This document shows positions 1 to 9,344 of a DNA stretch of 43,764 nt, piece by piece; within the stretch, counting starts at the first letter, position 1; the number at the start of each line of letters is the position of its first letter. The notes under the pieces are model-generated. The model ran no database searches. It saw only the letters and a program-made list of their open reading frames with translations, and was not told where the DNA came from. Made by a program: the position numbers and the translations under genes. Where the stretch lies: the NCBI GenBank assembly GCA_002431285.1, contig DJEF01000047.1:49805-93568 (forward strand), read 5' to 3'. This stretch comes from Ruminococcaceae bacterium UBA5905. GTDB taxonomy: Bacteria; Bacillota; Clostridia; Oscillospirales; Acutalibacteraceae.

Positions 1-1490
1 CCGCCGTAACGGCGGCGGTCATTGCCGCCGTGGTGCTGCTGAATGTGCTGGTGGGCATTCTCGCCGACCGCTATCCCATATCGCTGGATTTGTCTAAGGA
101 CAAGATCTTTTCCATCTCGGATGAAAGCGCCAAGATCGCCGGGAACGTGAAAGAGGACCTGGAGATCGTGGTGTTTGCCGACGAAAAGACCTTTTCCGAA
201 CCCTCCGCCGGTACGCAGACCGGCGTGTCGGAGTTTGACACCACCATGAAAGAGTTTTATAATACCCTGCGGCAGTTCCGCGCGGAATCCGACGGGCATA
301 TCGCCTACTCGTTCATTGATCCCGACCAACAGCCCACACAATTCGCCAAATATTCCGCCTACGACGTGGAGGCCGGAGACATCCTGTTTATCTACGGCGA
401 ACGCAGCAAGGTCTGCTCGGTCAGCGACCTGTATGCGCTGGATACCTCCAATTATTACTCCACCGGCAGCTACTCCTTTGAGTCCAAGGTGGAAAAGACG
501 CTGGCCTCCGCCATCTACAATCTGACCGGCGGTCAAGAGCACATTGTGCAGGTGCTGGTGGGGCACGAGGAGGACAGCAACACCATCGCCGGACTGAAAA
601 GCCTGTATGAACTGAACGGCTATACTTTCAAGGAGGTCACCGTTACCGGCTCGGCCGAATTCGACAAGGACGCCGAGATCCTGCTCATCGCCGCTCCGGA
701 AAAGGATTATTCCGATACCGAGATCAAGCGGGTGCAGCAATGGTACTACAACGACGGCAACTACGGGCGGCATCTGATGGTGTTCACCAGCCCCACCGCC
801 TCCTGCCCGAACCTGTATGAATTCCTGAATGTCGAATATAAGATCCAGGTGACAGATGAGCTGCTGCTGGAGACCGATCTGAACCGGGTACAGAACTACA
901 ACCAGCTCTACGCCATGTGCGACGTACCCTCTACGGACCTGACCCCCAATTCCACCAGCACCGGCAAGGTGCTGACTCTGCAGGCACGGCGTCTGACCAC
1001 CACTCTTCAGGAGAAAGACAGCGAAAACGGTATATCCACCTACGGAGTTCAGCTGACCTCCTACCCGGACAGCGCCCAGCTCATCAAGCTGCAGGATATC
1101 AGCAATCAGAATGCCGACGGCGCCTTTGCCGCCGATAAGGACGCGTATCCGCTGACCAGCATGATCGCCTGCGTGACCGACACCTACAATAACAATACCC
1201 AGGAGAGCGTATCCGGCTCGGTGGTGGTCAGCGGCTGCTCCACCATGGCCTATGAGCAGATCACCGGCAATGCCGTCTTCAAAAACGAAGAATTGCTACT
1301 GGATACCGTCAACACCATGACCGGCGCCGACAGCGGCATCACCATCTCCAACAAATCCCTGACCACCGACAAGGTGACATTCTCCGGCGCTACACAGCTC
1401 GTTCTGGGACTGGGCGTGTTCACCGTCGGACTGCCGCTGGTGATCCTGGTGATCTGCCTGATTGTCTTTATCCGGAGGAAGAATCTATGA
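1..1490 (+). CDS. GldG-like ABC transporter auxiliary protein (5' end outside window)
   Basis: The reading frame is open to the first base of the window, so the start lies upstream; about 495 residues are visible. A first membrane segment (the AAVIAAVVLLNVLVGIL stretch) is followed by a long extracytoplasmic part beginning with a LDLSKDKIFSIS-like motif typical of the GldG/ABC_transp_aux family. A second membrane helix and a basic tail (VFIRRKNL) close the protein. In this family the protein works with an ATPase and a GldF-like permease, whose genes would be expected just upstream. The stop overlaps the next start as ATGA, showing translational coupling to the DUF4340 gene, the usual partner. 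The substrate is unknown in clostridia; gliding itself is not implied. Confidence 0.85.
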   Translation, partial: AVTAAVIAAVVLLNVLVGILADRYPISLDLSKDKIFSISDESAKIAGNVKEDLEIVVFADEKTFSEPSAGTQTGVSEFDTTMKEFYNTLRQFRAESDGHIAYSFIDPDQQPTQFAKYSAYDVEAGDILFIYGERSKVCSVSDLYALDTSNYYSTGSYSFESKVEKTLASAIYNLTGGQEHIVQVLVGHEEDSNTIAGLKSLYELNGYTFKEVTVTGSAEFDKDAEILLIAAPEKDYSDTEIKRVQQWYYNDGNYGRHLMVFTSPTASCPNLYEFLNVEYKIQVTDELLLETDLNRVQNYNQLYAMCDVPSTDLTPNSTSTGKVLTLQARRLTTTLQEKDSENGISTYGVQLTSYPDSAQLIKLQDISNQNADGAFAADKDAYPLTSMIACVTDTYNNNTQESVSGSVVVSGCSTMAYEQITGNAVFKNEELLLDTVNTMTGADSGITISNKSLTTDKVTFSGATQLVLGLGVFTVGLPLVILVICLIVFIRRKNL

Positions 1491-3178
1491 GTTTGGACGA
1501 AGAAAAAGATCCGCTGATCCCTGCGGAAGAAGAGACCTCCTCCGTGGAAAAAGCACCCCCGGCCGAGGAAGCGCCCTCTGCGACCGACGCGGCGGAGGAT
1601 CGGTTCAGCGCTTTTGACCGGCCGGTGCGTCCGGAGGAAAAACAGAACGCGGCAAAAAAGCGCCTGAACCCCCGTCTGCGCACCCTGTTCATCGCTCTGG
1701 GCGGCGTTGTGCTGCTCACGGTGATCCTGCTGCTGGTGCTGTATCTGCCCCGAGGCGAACAGCCCGGCTCCTCCTCTGTCAGTTCAGCGGTTGAGGAAAC
1801 CACCTACCCATTGATTCAAAAAGGAACATCCACGGACACCGGTCTCGTCACCGATCTGCAGGTACGTAATTCCAAGGATCACTATACCCTGAAATACGAT
1901 ACCGGAGAGCAGAGCTATAAACTGACCGGCTACGAAGATCTGACGCTGGACAGCACCACTGTAAAAGGACTCACAGAGGCGATGACGGCGCTGAATGCCT
2001 CGTCCAAACTGGAGACGGAAGGAGAGGCGGCGGATTACGGGTTAGATCAGCCCGTCAACATCACGGCCACTTATAAGGACGGTACCTCCCATGTGCTGCA
2101 CATCGGCAATGCCGTCCCCTCCGGCAGCGGCTACTATGTAGCGCTGGATGACGACAACACGGTCTATATTTGCAATACCTCCACGATGGAGCCGTTCCTG
2201 CAGCCCGCCACCTCGCTGGTTTCCACGGTGCTGCTGTCCACCCCTACGGTCAAGAGCGACGATTCCAGCGGCAAGGCTATCCTGCGGGAGCTGCAAATAT
2301 CCGGCAGCGCCCACAATCCGGCGCTGTCCATTCGGCGGGCGGAATCGGACGAGAGCACCGAGGTCTCCTATTCCTCTTATGTGATGACCAAACCCTATTA
2401 CCGGGGCGTATCGGAATCGGTCTCCAATTCGCTGGCCAATCTCACCGCTCTGTACGCCTCCGAGGCCGTGGCGCTGCATCCCACCGCCGCACAGCGGGAA
2501 TCCTACGGGCTGAACAACCCCGGCACGCTGGTCAAGCTCACTCTGGCGGTGGAAACCACCACCACCTCCTCCGAGGATAGCGGCAGTTCCGCCACCGTAT
2601 ATTATAACTCCGTCACCGCCACCCTGCGCATCGGCAAGACCGATGCCGACGGCAACTACTATTGCGCGGTGGACGGCACCGACGCGGTGTTTCTTGTGCC
2701 GGCCTCGTCCTTGCAGGTGCTCGTGGAGCGGCAATACTCCAACACCGTCAGTGATCTGCTGTTCATCAAGGACATCACCACGCTGGGACGGGTGGATATC
2801 ACCCTCGACGGCTCCACCCACAGCTTTACCCTGACCCACCACGCCGATGCAGAGGACAACGATCAATCCATGATCGTCAGCGAAGGCGATAAGACGTACA
2901 GCACCCCCGATTTCCGGACGCTGTATCAGCGGATGATGAGCTTTTATCGGTACACGGAGAAGGATACCACCCCCTCCGGGAAAGCAAATCTGGCCTTCTC
3001 TCTGTATACCACTGACGGAAAGCAATATATGAGCGTCAAGTTCTATCCCGTCAGCGGCAGTCTCTATTGCGTGGAGACCTCCGAGGGCGAGACTTTCTCG
3101 ACGAAAGCCAGCACGGTAGAGGATTTCATTACGCAGTATAAAAACTATCTGGACGGCAAGCCTGTTCTGGATATGTAA
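1487..3178 (+). CDS. DUF4340 domain-containing membrane-anchored protein
   Basis: 563 residues. The first 65 or so residues are acidic and low in complexity, then comes one membrane helix at about residues 70-90 and a Ser-rich linker, then a large extracytoplasmic portion. That portion appears to hold two related beta-rich units (roughly 115-300 and 320-550), each with the pattern of a Gly-containing strand followed by YYCAVDG- or YYVALDD-like segments typical of DUF4340. It starts within the stop of the GldG-like gene (ATGA), so the two are made together and probably form one exporter-associated complex at the membrane. The molecular role is unknown. A strong terminator follows directly. Confidence 0.85.
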   Translation: MSLDEEKDPLIPAEEETSSVEKAPPAEEAPSATDAAEDRFSAFDRPVRPEEKQNAAKKRLNPRLRTLFIALGGVVLLTVILLLVLYLPRGEQPGSSSVSSAVEETTYPLIQKGTSTDTGLVTDLQVRNSKDHYTLKYDTGEQSYKLTGYEDLTLDSTTVKGLTEAMTALNASSKLETEGEAADYGLDQPVNITATYKDGTSHVLHIGNAVPSGSGYYVALDDDNTVYICNTSTMEPFLQPATSLVSTVLLSTPTVKSDDSSGKAILRELQISGSAHNPALSIRRAESDESTEVSYSSYVMTKPYYRGVSESVSNSLANLTALYASEAVALHPTAAQRESYGLNNPGTLVKLTLAVETTTTSSEDSGSSATVYYNSVTATLRIGKTDADGNYYCAVDGTDAVFLVPASSLQVLVERQYSNTVSDLLFIKDITTLGRVDITLDGSTHSFTLTHHADAEDNDQSMIVSEGDKTYSTPDFRTLYQRMMSFYRYTEKDTTPSGKANLAFSLYTTDGKQYMSVKFYPVSGSLYCVETSEGETFSTKASTVEDFITQYKNYLDGKPVLDM

Positions 3179-3193
3179 CAAAGGAATCCTAAT

Positions 3194-3244
3194 AAAAAAA
3201 CCGGAGCGTCGCTGTATATAGAACAGCGACGCTCCGGTTTTTTT
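3194..3244. terminator. Bidirectional Rho-independent terminator
   Basis: A perfect 15-bp stem (3201-3215 with 3223-3237) has a 7-nt loop and is flanked by seven A on the left and seven T on the right, so it can end transcription from both sides: the GldG/DUF4340 operon on the plus strand and the ddl-containing cluster on the minus strand. Confidence 0.95.
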
Positions 3245-3572
3245 GAAACACAAAGCCACAAAAGCCTATATTTTACAATCGTAAACAGTCAACATCAAAA
3301 GGATACATCCGAAAATGCCGCTGTCCCTCATGGGACCGCATTCCCTGCTATCCTCCCCAGACACTCCCGAAACAGCACAAAAGCCGATAACAACAGGCCG
3401 TGCCCATTCTACCAAGGTACACGACGAAATCATCCACAAACGGAAACGGATACGCGTCTTGATACAACTGCCGGGGCGTTTGCCTTGCCCCTACCGCTTT
3501 TTAGCTGCGCATCGCCCGAACGGAAAAAGCTACACCTCCGGGAGTCACATCGTCCGACCGCTCTTCCGCCGG
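3245..3572. other. Intergenic region, no gene recognised
   Basis: About 330 bases between the bidirectional terminator and the end of ddl. It would be the 3' tail of the minus-strand cell-wall transcript. I see only short GC-rich inverted pieces and no convincing ribosome binding site, start codon or RNA family. Confidence 0.5.
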
Positions 3573-4775
3573 TCAGCGCGAGGACAGCTTACCGCCCTTG
3601 GCACCGGTCTTGCCCCCGGAAAATCCGGCCAGAATATTGCTCTCATAGGTAAAAGTCAGAGCGGCACGCTGACGCTGCCGTTTAAAGGCCAGCGTCACCA
3701 GCGTATCCATCAGCTCCGGGAAAGACACCCCTACCTCCTGCCACAGATAGAAGGACAGAGAACCGGGGATGGTGTTGATCTCATTGACCCACAGCCGACC
3801 GCTCTCCCGGTCATTGAGGAAATCTATGCGCGCCACACCCAGACAACCCAGCGCCCGGAAAGTCCTGACCGCCAGCTGCTGCACCTCTTCCGTCATGCCC
3901 TCCGGCAATTCCGCCGGGCAGCGGCGTTTCAGGTCGGTCATACCCTGACTGACGCCGGTTTTCTTCCCGCCGTTCAGATACTTATCGCCAAAGGTGAGAA
4001 TGTCCTCTGCATTCAGCGGCTCCTCGCAGGCGCTGGCCCGCGCCTCGTCCGCATCCCCCAGCACAGCGCAATTGATCTCCCGCAGATGCTCCACCGCCCG
4101 TTCCACCAACACGCGGGGCGAAAAGCTCACCGCCAGATCCAGCGCATCCACCAGGCTTTTCCGATCTCTGGCCTTGGATATACCCACAGACGAGCCCAAG
4201 TTGACCGGTTTGACGATCACCGGATACCCGATCTGCTCCTCGATCTCTTTCAATACCCGGTCGCCATCCATGGCATACTCCCGGCCGGTGAATTGCAACG
4301 CCTCCAGCACCGGCACTCCGGCCTGCCGCAGCACCGCCTTCATAGCGTACTTATCCATGCCCAGCGCCGATGCGGTGACATCACAGGCGGCATAGGGGAT
4401 ATTCAGCATCTCCAGCATCCCCATGAGGGTGCCGTCCTCCACATTGGTGCCGTGCACCACGGGAATCGCCACGTCAAAGATCGCCACGCAATTATTCCCG
4501 AATTTTTTTGCCGGATGCCGCCACAGCCCGACGGCCGCTCCATCCGACACCGGCACCACCCGGGTAGCCGCCGCCAGACAGGTATGCATATCCCGAAAGC
4601 TCTCCACCCGACGCAGATTTTCTCCCACATACCAGGTATTATCCTTGGCAATATACAGCGGGAAGGCCTCATATTTTTCCGTATCCAGCGCCTGCAACGC
4701 CTGAATCCCGGAGATGATCGACACCTCATGCTCCACGCTGTGCCCGCCAAACAGCACCGCCACTCTGGTTTTCAT
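3573..4775 (-). CDS. ddl: D-alanine--D-alanine ligase
   Basis: ATP-grasp enzyme joining two D-alanines for the peptidoglycan stem peptide. Visible motifs: the N-terminal LFGGHSVEHEVSIISG block (residues 8-23) with the substrate-binding Glu, the SSVGISKA phosphate loop (195-202), a DKY in the omega-loop position (264-266) and the metal-binding NEINTIPGS (331-339). At 400 residues it is longer than the common 300-370, with a basic, Gly-rich C-terminal tail of about 25 residues. EINTIPGSLSFYLW differs from the usual EVNTLPG-FTS wording and marks a clostridial subgroup; the Lys-Tyr pair points to D-Ala rather than D-lactate as second substrate, but this is inference. It starts 14 bases after murF with a good AGGAGG site. 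Confidence 0.9.
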   Translation of the reverse strand: MKTRVAVLFGGHSVEHEVSIISGIQALQALDTEKYEAFPLYIAKDNTWYVGENLRRVESFRDMHTCLAAATRVVPVSDGAAVGLWRHPAKKFGNNCVAIFDVAIPVVHGTNVEDGTLMGMLEMLNIPYAACDVTASALGMDKYAMKAVLRQAGVPVLEALQFTGREYAMDGDRVLKEIEEQIGYPVIVKPVNLGSSVGISKARDRKSLVDALDLAVSFSPRVLVERAVEHLREINCAVLGDADEARASACEEPLNAEDILTFGDKYLNGGKKTGVSQGMTDLKRRCPAELPEGMTEEVQQLAVRTFRALGCLGVARIDFLNDRESGRLWVNEINTIPGSLSFYLWQEVGVSFPELMDTLVTLAFKRQRQRAALTFTYESNILAGFSGGKTGAKGGKLSSR

Positions 4776-4789
4776 CCCATCATTCCTCC

Positions 4790-6346
4790 TCAGAAATTAT
4801 CCGGCAGATCGTTCTCCAGCAGCACAATGCGCTGCTTTTCCGCCGGGATCCCGTCGACGAACCGCAGTCCCTCCTGCAAGGAGTCCGCCACAAAAATGCG
4901 TTCCTCCGGAAATCCGGCGGACAGCAGCCCCTCCTTGAGAGGCGGCGCCTGCTTATGCCCCACCAGCACCGCCCAATCGCACCGACCGGCGGCATAGGCG
5001 CCCAGCTCCCGATTGAGGTTCTCCTGCTCCTCGCCCAGCTCCACCATGCCGGGCGTCACCAGCACCCGCTGGGCGTCAAAGGCCGCCAGCGTATCCAGAG
5101 CGCTGCGGAAGCCCGCCGGATTGGAATTGTAGGCATCGTCAATATAACCGTTGGGCAAAAGCTGCAGCCGGTGCTCTACCGGGCGGAGCATCCGCACCGG
5201 ATACACCATCTCCCGCAGGGGTATCCCCAGCGTATGCGCCATCGCCAGACAGCCCGCCAGATTCTGCACATTATGAACGCCCAGCAGCCGGGTGGTGTAG
5301 CCGCAGCTTTCTCCGTCCGGGGCAGTCAATGTGAATTGGCAGCCGTGGCTGTCCACGGAAACGTCGCCATAGCGATAGTCCGCGCCGCTGTCCATGCCGC
5401 CATAGGTCACATGAGGTACCGAAACGGGATGACTGCGGATATAAGAATTATCATAGTTGAGCACCGCCTTACCCGTCGCAGGCAGCGCATCCACCAGCTC
5501 AAATTTCGTCCGCACGATGTTGTCCACCGTGCCGAAAGTCTCCAGATGCTGCTCCCCGATCGAGGTGAGGATCCCATAGGTAGGATGCACCAGTTCGCAA
5601 ATTTCCCGGATATCGCCGGGGTTTTTCGCCCCCATCTCGGCGATAAAGATCTGGTGGCTGGGGCGCAGCTGCTCCCGCACGGTGCGCACCACGCCCATGG
5701 TGGTATTGTAGCTGCCGGGAGTCATCAGCACATTATACTTGACCCCCAGCAGCGCCGCCAGAAAGTTTTTCACGCTGGTCTTCCCGTAGCTGCCGGTCAC
5801 GCCAATGACCGTCAGCTCCGGCATGGAGTCCAGCAGCTGCCGCGCCTGCTTCACGTACCCGGCGGCGATCTTCTTTTCGATGGGCAGATTGATATAGTTG
5901 GCCGCGCCTACCCAGATCCAGATGATCATCTGTCCCAGTCCGAGCAGACCCAACCCCCGCATCGGCAGGGTGAACCAGGTCAACGCCAACAGCACGACGC
6001 CGATCAGCCCTTCGGTGACGAACAGCCGCCGCACACGGGCGGTCACAACCAGCGGTTTCTTCGCCTTCTTCGGCAGATTCAACAGCGCCGTCAACAGCAC
6101 CAGACCCGCACTGATGGCATACAGCGCATAGTCCGGCACCCGGTTGTGGAGCCACAGGGTGAACACGCACAGAAAAGGCAGCAGCCGTCGCACCGTCACC
6201 AGCTTTTTATCGTTGTCGGCGCACCACTTTTTATACCGCTCGGGGCGGTAGGAATTGAGCTGCAGCATATGGGTAAAATACCAGGCCTGCACCCCGAAAT
6301 TCAGCGCTCCCGCCGCCATCAGCAGCCAACGCATCCATATATCCAC
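4790..6346 (-). CDS. murF: MurF-like UDP-MurNAc-tripeptide--D-alanyl-D-alanine ligase with N-terminal membrane domain
   Basis: 518 residues. The C-terminal two thirds form a Mur ligase: P-loop GVTGSYGKTS (182-191), the central NPGDIREICE and SIGEQHLETFG region, and the DAYNSNP substrate-domain motif characteristic of MurF. It would add the D-Ala-D-Ala dipeptide made by the adjacent Ddl to UDP-MurNAc-tripeptide. Unlike E. coli MurF, the first 155 or so residues contain about four hydrophobic segments and replace the usual soluble UDP-binding domain, so the enzyme is probably anchored on the inner face of the membrane. The start is a GTG behind AAGGAG; a second possible start is the ATG 12 bases downstream. 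The coupling to ddl strongly supports the role. Confidence 0.85.
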   Translation of the reverse strand: MDIWMRWLLMAAGALNFGVQAWYFTHMLQLNSYRPERYKKWCADNDKKLVTVRRLLPFLCVFTLWLHNRVPDYALYAISAGLVLLTALLNLPKKAKKPLVVTARVRRLFVTEGLIGVVLLALTWFTLPMRGLGLLGLGQMIIWIWVGAANYINLPIEKKIAAGYVKQARQLLDSMPELTVIGVTGSYGKTSVKNFLAALLGVKYNVLMTPGSYNTTMGVVRTVREQLRPSHQIFIAEMGAKNPGDIREICELVHPTYGILTSIGEQHLETFGTVDNIVRTKFELVDALPATGKAVLNYDNSYIRSHPVSVPHVTYGGMDSGADYRYGDVSVDSHGCQFTLTAPDGESCGYTTRLLGVHNVQNLAGCLAMAHTLGIPLREMVYPVRMLRPVEHRLQLLPNGYIDDAYNSNPAGFRSALDTLAAFDAQRVLVTPGMVELGEEQENLNRELGAYAAGRCDWAVLVGHKQAPPLKEGLLSAGFPEERIFVADSLQEGLRFVDGIPAEKQRIVLLENDLPDNF

Positions 6347-6378
6347 GTTCGCACACGCTCCTTATCCGATCTCCGGTG

Positions 6379-7167
6379 CTAATTTCGGGGCTTGAGAAAC
6401 GAATCCAGCACCCGGCTGCACAGCCCCCATTGCTGCGCAAAGGCGAAATGACCCGCTCCCGGCAGCACCACCAGTCCGGCGTCGGGGATCCTCTTTTCCA
6501 TCAGCTGCCCGTCGGACAGCGGGGTGGCGGTATCCGTCTCCCCCCAGATGAGCAGCACCGAGGCGGTTATCTCCGGCAGCAGCGGCGTCAGATCCTCGGC
6601 AATACACCGCACCATCGTCTGCCGCATCACCGGCGATGCCGCCTGATAATCCGCCGAGCCGTGCCGCCGCCGGGCATTCTCCACCGCGTGAGGGAACAGC
6701 TGCCGGATACCCGGCAGAGAGAAAAAGCCCTTCACGGCCTTATAGCTATATACCTTAGTATAATAGCCGATGCCATGCTTCGGCGGGATACCGGCGGCGT
6801 CCATAAACACCGCCCGTTCCACAACCAGCGGCACCGGATGGCGGCTGAGCAGCTTGATGCTGATGCGGCCGCCGAAGGAATGGTTCATCAGCACCACCCG
6901 GGACAGACCCACCGCCCGGGCAAAATCCACCGTCCATTCCACATAGTCGTCCACGCCCCAGGGAACGGGCGGCTCCGCCGTGCCGCCGAAACCCGGCAGA
7001 TCGGGCGCCACCACCCGGCAATACCCCGCCAGATGCTCCAGCAGCAGCGTGTAGGTCGCCACCGGCGCCCCCCAGCCATGGAGAAACAGCACCACCGGCC
7101 GACCGGCCCGGTCCTCCGGGTCGGAATCGTAATAGGCCGTTTCCAGCCCTTGCACCTGTACGGTCAT
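6379..7167 (-). CDS. Alpha/beta hydrolase
   Basis: 262-residue alpha/beta-hydrolase fold. Seen: the oxyanion HGWG region (LFLHGWGAP), a nucleophile elbow written NHSFGG, a catalytic Asp in LLIWGETDTATP, and the His in PGAGHFAFAQQ near the C-terminus, so the Ser-Asp-His triad is complete. The first Gly of the usual GxSxG is replaced by Asn, which is tolerated in this superfamily. No signal peptide, so cytoplasmic. It lies between the lipoprotein cyclophilin and murF with short gaps (28 and 32 bases), in one minus-strand unit. The substrate cannot be told from sequence. Confidence 0.85.
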   Translation of the reverse strand: MTVQVQGLETAYYDSDPEDRAGRPVVLFLHGWGAPVATYTLLLEHLAGYCRVVAPDLPGFGGTAEPPVPWGVDDYVEWTVDFARAVGLSRVVLMNHSFGGRISIKLLSRHPVPLVVERAVFMDAAGIPPKHGIGYYTKVYSYKAVKGFFSLPGIRQLFPHAVENARRRHGSADYQAASPVMRQTMVRCIAEDLTPLLPEITASVLLIWGETDTATPLSDGQLMEKRIPDAGLVVLPGAGHFAFAQQWGLCSRVLDSFLKPRN

Positions 7168-7195
7168 GCCGTTCCCCCTGTTCTGTCGTTAGGAC

Positions 7196-8092
7196 TTATC
7201 CGTTGTACGTTGTGACCTCAATGGTCTGGATCGTGACCGGCTGCTGCGGTTTGCTGTTGCCGTCCACCGCCACAGCGGCGATGGCATCCACCACGTCCAT
7301 CCCGGCATACACCTGACCGAACACGGTATGCCCGCCGCTCTGCCGCCAGGCGCCGTCCAGATGGATATTGCCACCGACCTTGGCATACAGCTCCCACACC
7401 GCGTCCGGCACCAGCCGGGAATCGGGGGTGATGCCGCCCTGTGCTTTCAGTGCCGCCTCCACATCTTCCGCAGTCATATTATAGCGGGCGCAATACTGAG
7501 CGATAATGGCATCATAGTCATAGGTCTCTTTCAGCTCTGCCGCCGTCTTGCCGTCCGGCTTCGCCTGATTGATAAAGAATTGGCTGCCGTTGGTGTTCAC
7601 GCCGCTGTTGGCCATGGACAGAGCGCCCCGCAGATTCATCAGCTTCTGATCGAATTCGTCCTCGAAGCTCTTGCCCCAGATGCTTTCGCCGCCGGTGCCG
7701 GTGCCGTTAGGGTCGCCCCCCTGGATCATAAAGTCGTTCATCACCCGATGGAAGGTCAGACCATCGTAATAGCCGTTTTTCGCGTGGGTAAGAAAATTCT
7801 CCACCGCCTTGGGCGCCGCCTCCGGGAAAAAACGGAGGGAGATATCCCCCATAGAAGTGTGCATAATCGCCACCTGCTCCCCGACGGCGGGCATCTCCGT
7901 CTGGAATCCGTAGTCCTTATCGGCATACACCGTACCGACACTATTGCCGTGACCGGCATCGTCACTGGTTTCGGAATTGTTCTTATTGCCTGTACCGTCG
8001 GTCGTGGTGGTAGGATTTTTTCCACCGCAGGCCGCCAATGACAACAGCAGCACCCCCGCCATCAGCAACGCCCCAAAAGTATGTCTATTCAT
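7196..8092 (-). CDS. Peptidyl-prolyl cis-trans isomerase, cyclophilin type, lipoprotein
   Basis: 298 residues. It opens with a lipoprotein signal peptide whose lipobox LSLAAC places the acylated Cys at residue 22, then a Gly/Asn/Thr/Asp-rich linker, then a cyclophilin domain with the hallmark [19 protein letters not shown] and [16 protein letters not shown] stretches that contain the catalytic Arg and the peptide-binding Phe/Gln. It should act outside the membrane in folding of exported proteins. An insertion of about 60 residues after the [11 protein letters not shown] strand separates it from the second, cytoplasmic cyclophilin encoded two genes upstream. AAGGAG precedes the ATG. Confidence 0.92.
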   Translation of the reverse strand: MNRHTFGALLMAGVLLLSLAACGGKNPTTTTDGTGNKNNSETSDDAGHGNSVGTVYADKDYGFQTEMPAVGEQVAIMHTSMGDISLRFFPEAAPKAVENFLTHAKNGYYDGLTFHRVMNDFMIQGGDPNGTGTGGESIWGKSFEDEFDQKLMNLRGALSMANSGVNTNGSQFFINQAKPDGKTAAELKETYDYDAIIAQYCARYNMTAEDVEAALKAQGGITPDSRLVPDAVWELYAKVGGNIHLDGAWRQSGGHTVFGQVYAGMDVVDAIAAVAVDGNSKPQQPVTIQTIEVTTYNG

Positions 8093-8119
8093 CGTTCGTT
8101 CTCCTTACTACTGATCGGT

Positions 8120-8644
8120 TCAATTTCTGATGGAACGGCGGCCGATGGGCGGCCGTTCCTGATCGAGCGGCAGCAGCCGCCACAGTTCCCGGATCTCCCG
8201 GCTGCTCTCCTTCAAAAACGCCCGACAGACCTCATCGCCCATCAGAATCCGTCCGGCCCGGCGCACCGCCCGAACAAATTCCCGCTGAAACTGCACCCGG
8301 GCGCAATGCTGCACCAGGGGGCACACCCGATAGGCGCGGAGATCGTACACCGCCTGTATCCGCCCCGTCTCCGTCACATAGGGAAACAGCGGAAACATCC
8401 GACACGCCAGCGGACGGCACGCCCTGTCGCAGGTGCCGTCGCAGGCATACAAGAGTCCGGTCGCCGTAGCGGTCAGCGTATAACCGCCCTCCGGCAGCAG
8501 CCGTTCCTCTCCGGGGAACAGCCACATACCGACCGCATCCCCATGAGGGCGGCAGCAGCGCCCGTCGCACACCCGACCGCAGTCCGCCGCCAGCGGCGTC
8601 ACCGTTTCCAGCAGCGTCCACGCCTCCCGCAAACGATCACGCAT
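8120..8644 (-). CDS. Cys-rich protein of unknown function
   Basis: 174 residues from the ATG chosen here (MRDRLREAW...), which overlaps the end of the upstream cyclophilin gene by 8 bases; an ATG 12 bases further upstream is also possible. Nine or more cysteines occur in clustered patterns: [10 protein letters not shown] near the N-terminus, [18 protein letters not shown] in the middle, and single Cys at VCPLVQHC. The spacing suggests metal or iron-sulfur binding, loosely like the YkgJ-type Cys-cluster proteins, and the FPGEE and CRMFPLFPY blocks look like family-conserved motifs. No membrane segment. Position between two cyclophilin genes suggests a link to protein folding or redox, which is inference only. 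Confidence 0.7.
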   Translation of the reverse strand: MRDRLREAWTLLETVTPLAADCGRVCDGRCCRPHGDAVGMWLFPGEERLLPEGGYTLTATATGLLYACDGTCDRACRPLACRMFPLFPYVTETGRIQAVYDLRAYRVCPLVQHCARVQFQREFVRAVRRAGRILMGDEVCRAFLKESSREIRELWRLLPLDQERPPIGRRSIRN

Positions 8645-9230
8645 ACGGGTGCACATCAATGCTCTGAATCGTCACATCCGTCAGGGGCTTATCCCGTCCA
8701 TCGGTCTGGACGCCGGCGATGGCATCCACCACATCCATACCGTCATAGACCTGTCCAAACACCGTATGGTGATAGTCCAGATGCGGAGTGCCGCCCACCT
8801 GCTTGTAGGCTTCCACCGACTCGGCGGGAAAATACTCCGGCAGCTCCTGCATCTGCCCGATGAAATTCGGATGCACCGACGGCGCCTGCACAATGAAGAA
8901 CTGGCTGCCGTTGGTGCCGGGACCGGCATTCGCCATGGACAGAGCGCCCCGCAGATTATGCAGCGTCGGGGTGAATTCGTCCTCGAAATTCTTGCCCCAG
9001 ATGCTCTCGCCGCCGCAACCGGTGGCAGTGGGGTCGCCCCCCTGGATCATAAAGTCCTTGATCACCCGATGAAACACGATGCCGTTATAGTAGCCATCCT
9101 TGGCGTGGGTGGTGAAATTCTCCACCGCCTTAGGCGCCTGCTCCGGGAACAGACGGATGGAAATATCCCCCATCGAGGTATGCATGATCGCCACTGTCTC
9201 CCCCGCAGCGGGTCTGTCCAACTGTGCCAT
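8637..9230 (-). CDS. Peptidyl-prolyl cis-trans isomerase, cyclophilin type, cytoplasmic
   Basis: 197 residues made up almost entirely of one cyclophilin domain: [18 protein letters not shown] at the start, [22 protein letters not shown] with the catalytic Arg, and [20 protein letters not shown]. No signal peptide, so it should act in the cytoplasm. It is close in sequence to the lipoprotein cyclophilin two genes downstream, suggesting duplication with one copy exported. The downstream Cys-rich gene begins inside its last codons. It follows proS with a gap of about 115 bases. Confidence 0.92.
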   Translation of the reverse strand: MAQLDRPAAGETVAIMHTSMGDISIRLFPEQAPKAVENFTTHAKDGYYNGIVFHRVIKDFMIQGGDPTATGCGGESIWGKNFEDEFTPTLHNLRGALSMANAGPGTNGSQFFIVQAPSVHPNFIGQMQELPEYFPAESVEAYKQVGGTPHLDYHHTVFGQVYDGMDVVDAIAGVQTDGRDKPLTDVTIQSIDVHPYA

Positions 9231-9344
9231 ATCGTTTGCTCCTTTTCCCTTTTCTCAGTAAAAGCGGTACCGCACAGACCGCGTGCGGTCGATGTATCCA
9301 CCAATGCTGTACAAAATCTCCGGTGTGGCCGGGACGATATCGGC
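9231..9344 (-). other. proS-cyclophilin intergenic with small hairpin
   Basis: Read on the minus strand, this spacer holds a 7-bp stem (9269-9275 with 9283-9289) and an overlapping 10-base palindrome GCGGTACCGC (9264-9273) followed by TTTTA. It could be a weak or partial terminator between proS and the downstream genes; it is not strong enough to say the transcript stops here. Confidence 0.3.

Noticed and set aside
3315..4997. Long plus-strand open frame of about 560 codons
   Set aside because: It is antisense to ddl and the end of murF, His/Arg/Pro-rich, with no ribosome site or domain; a GC-driven shadow.
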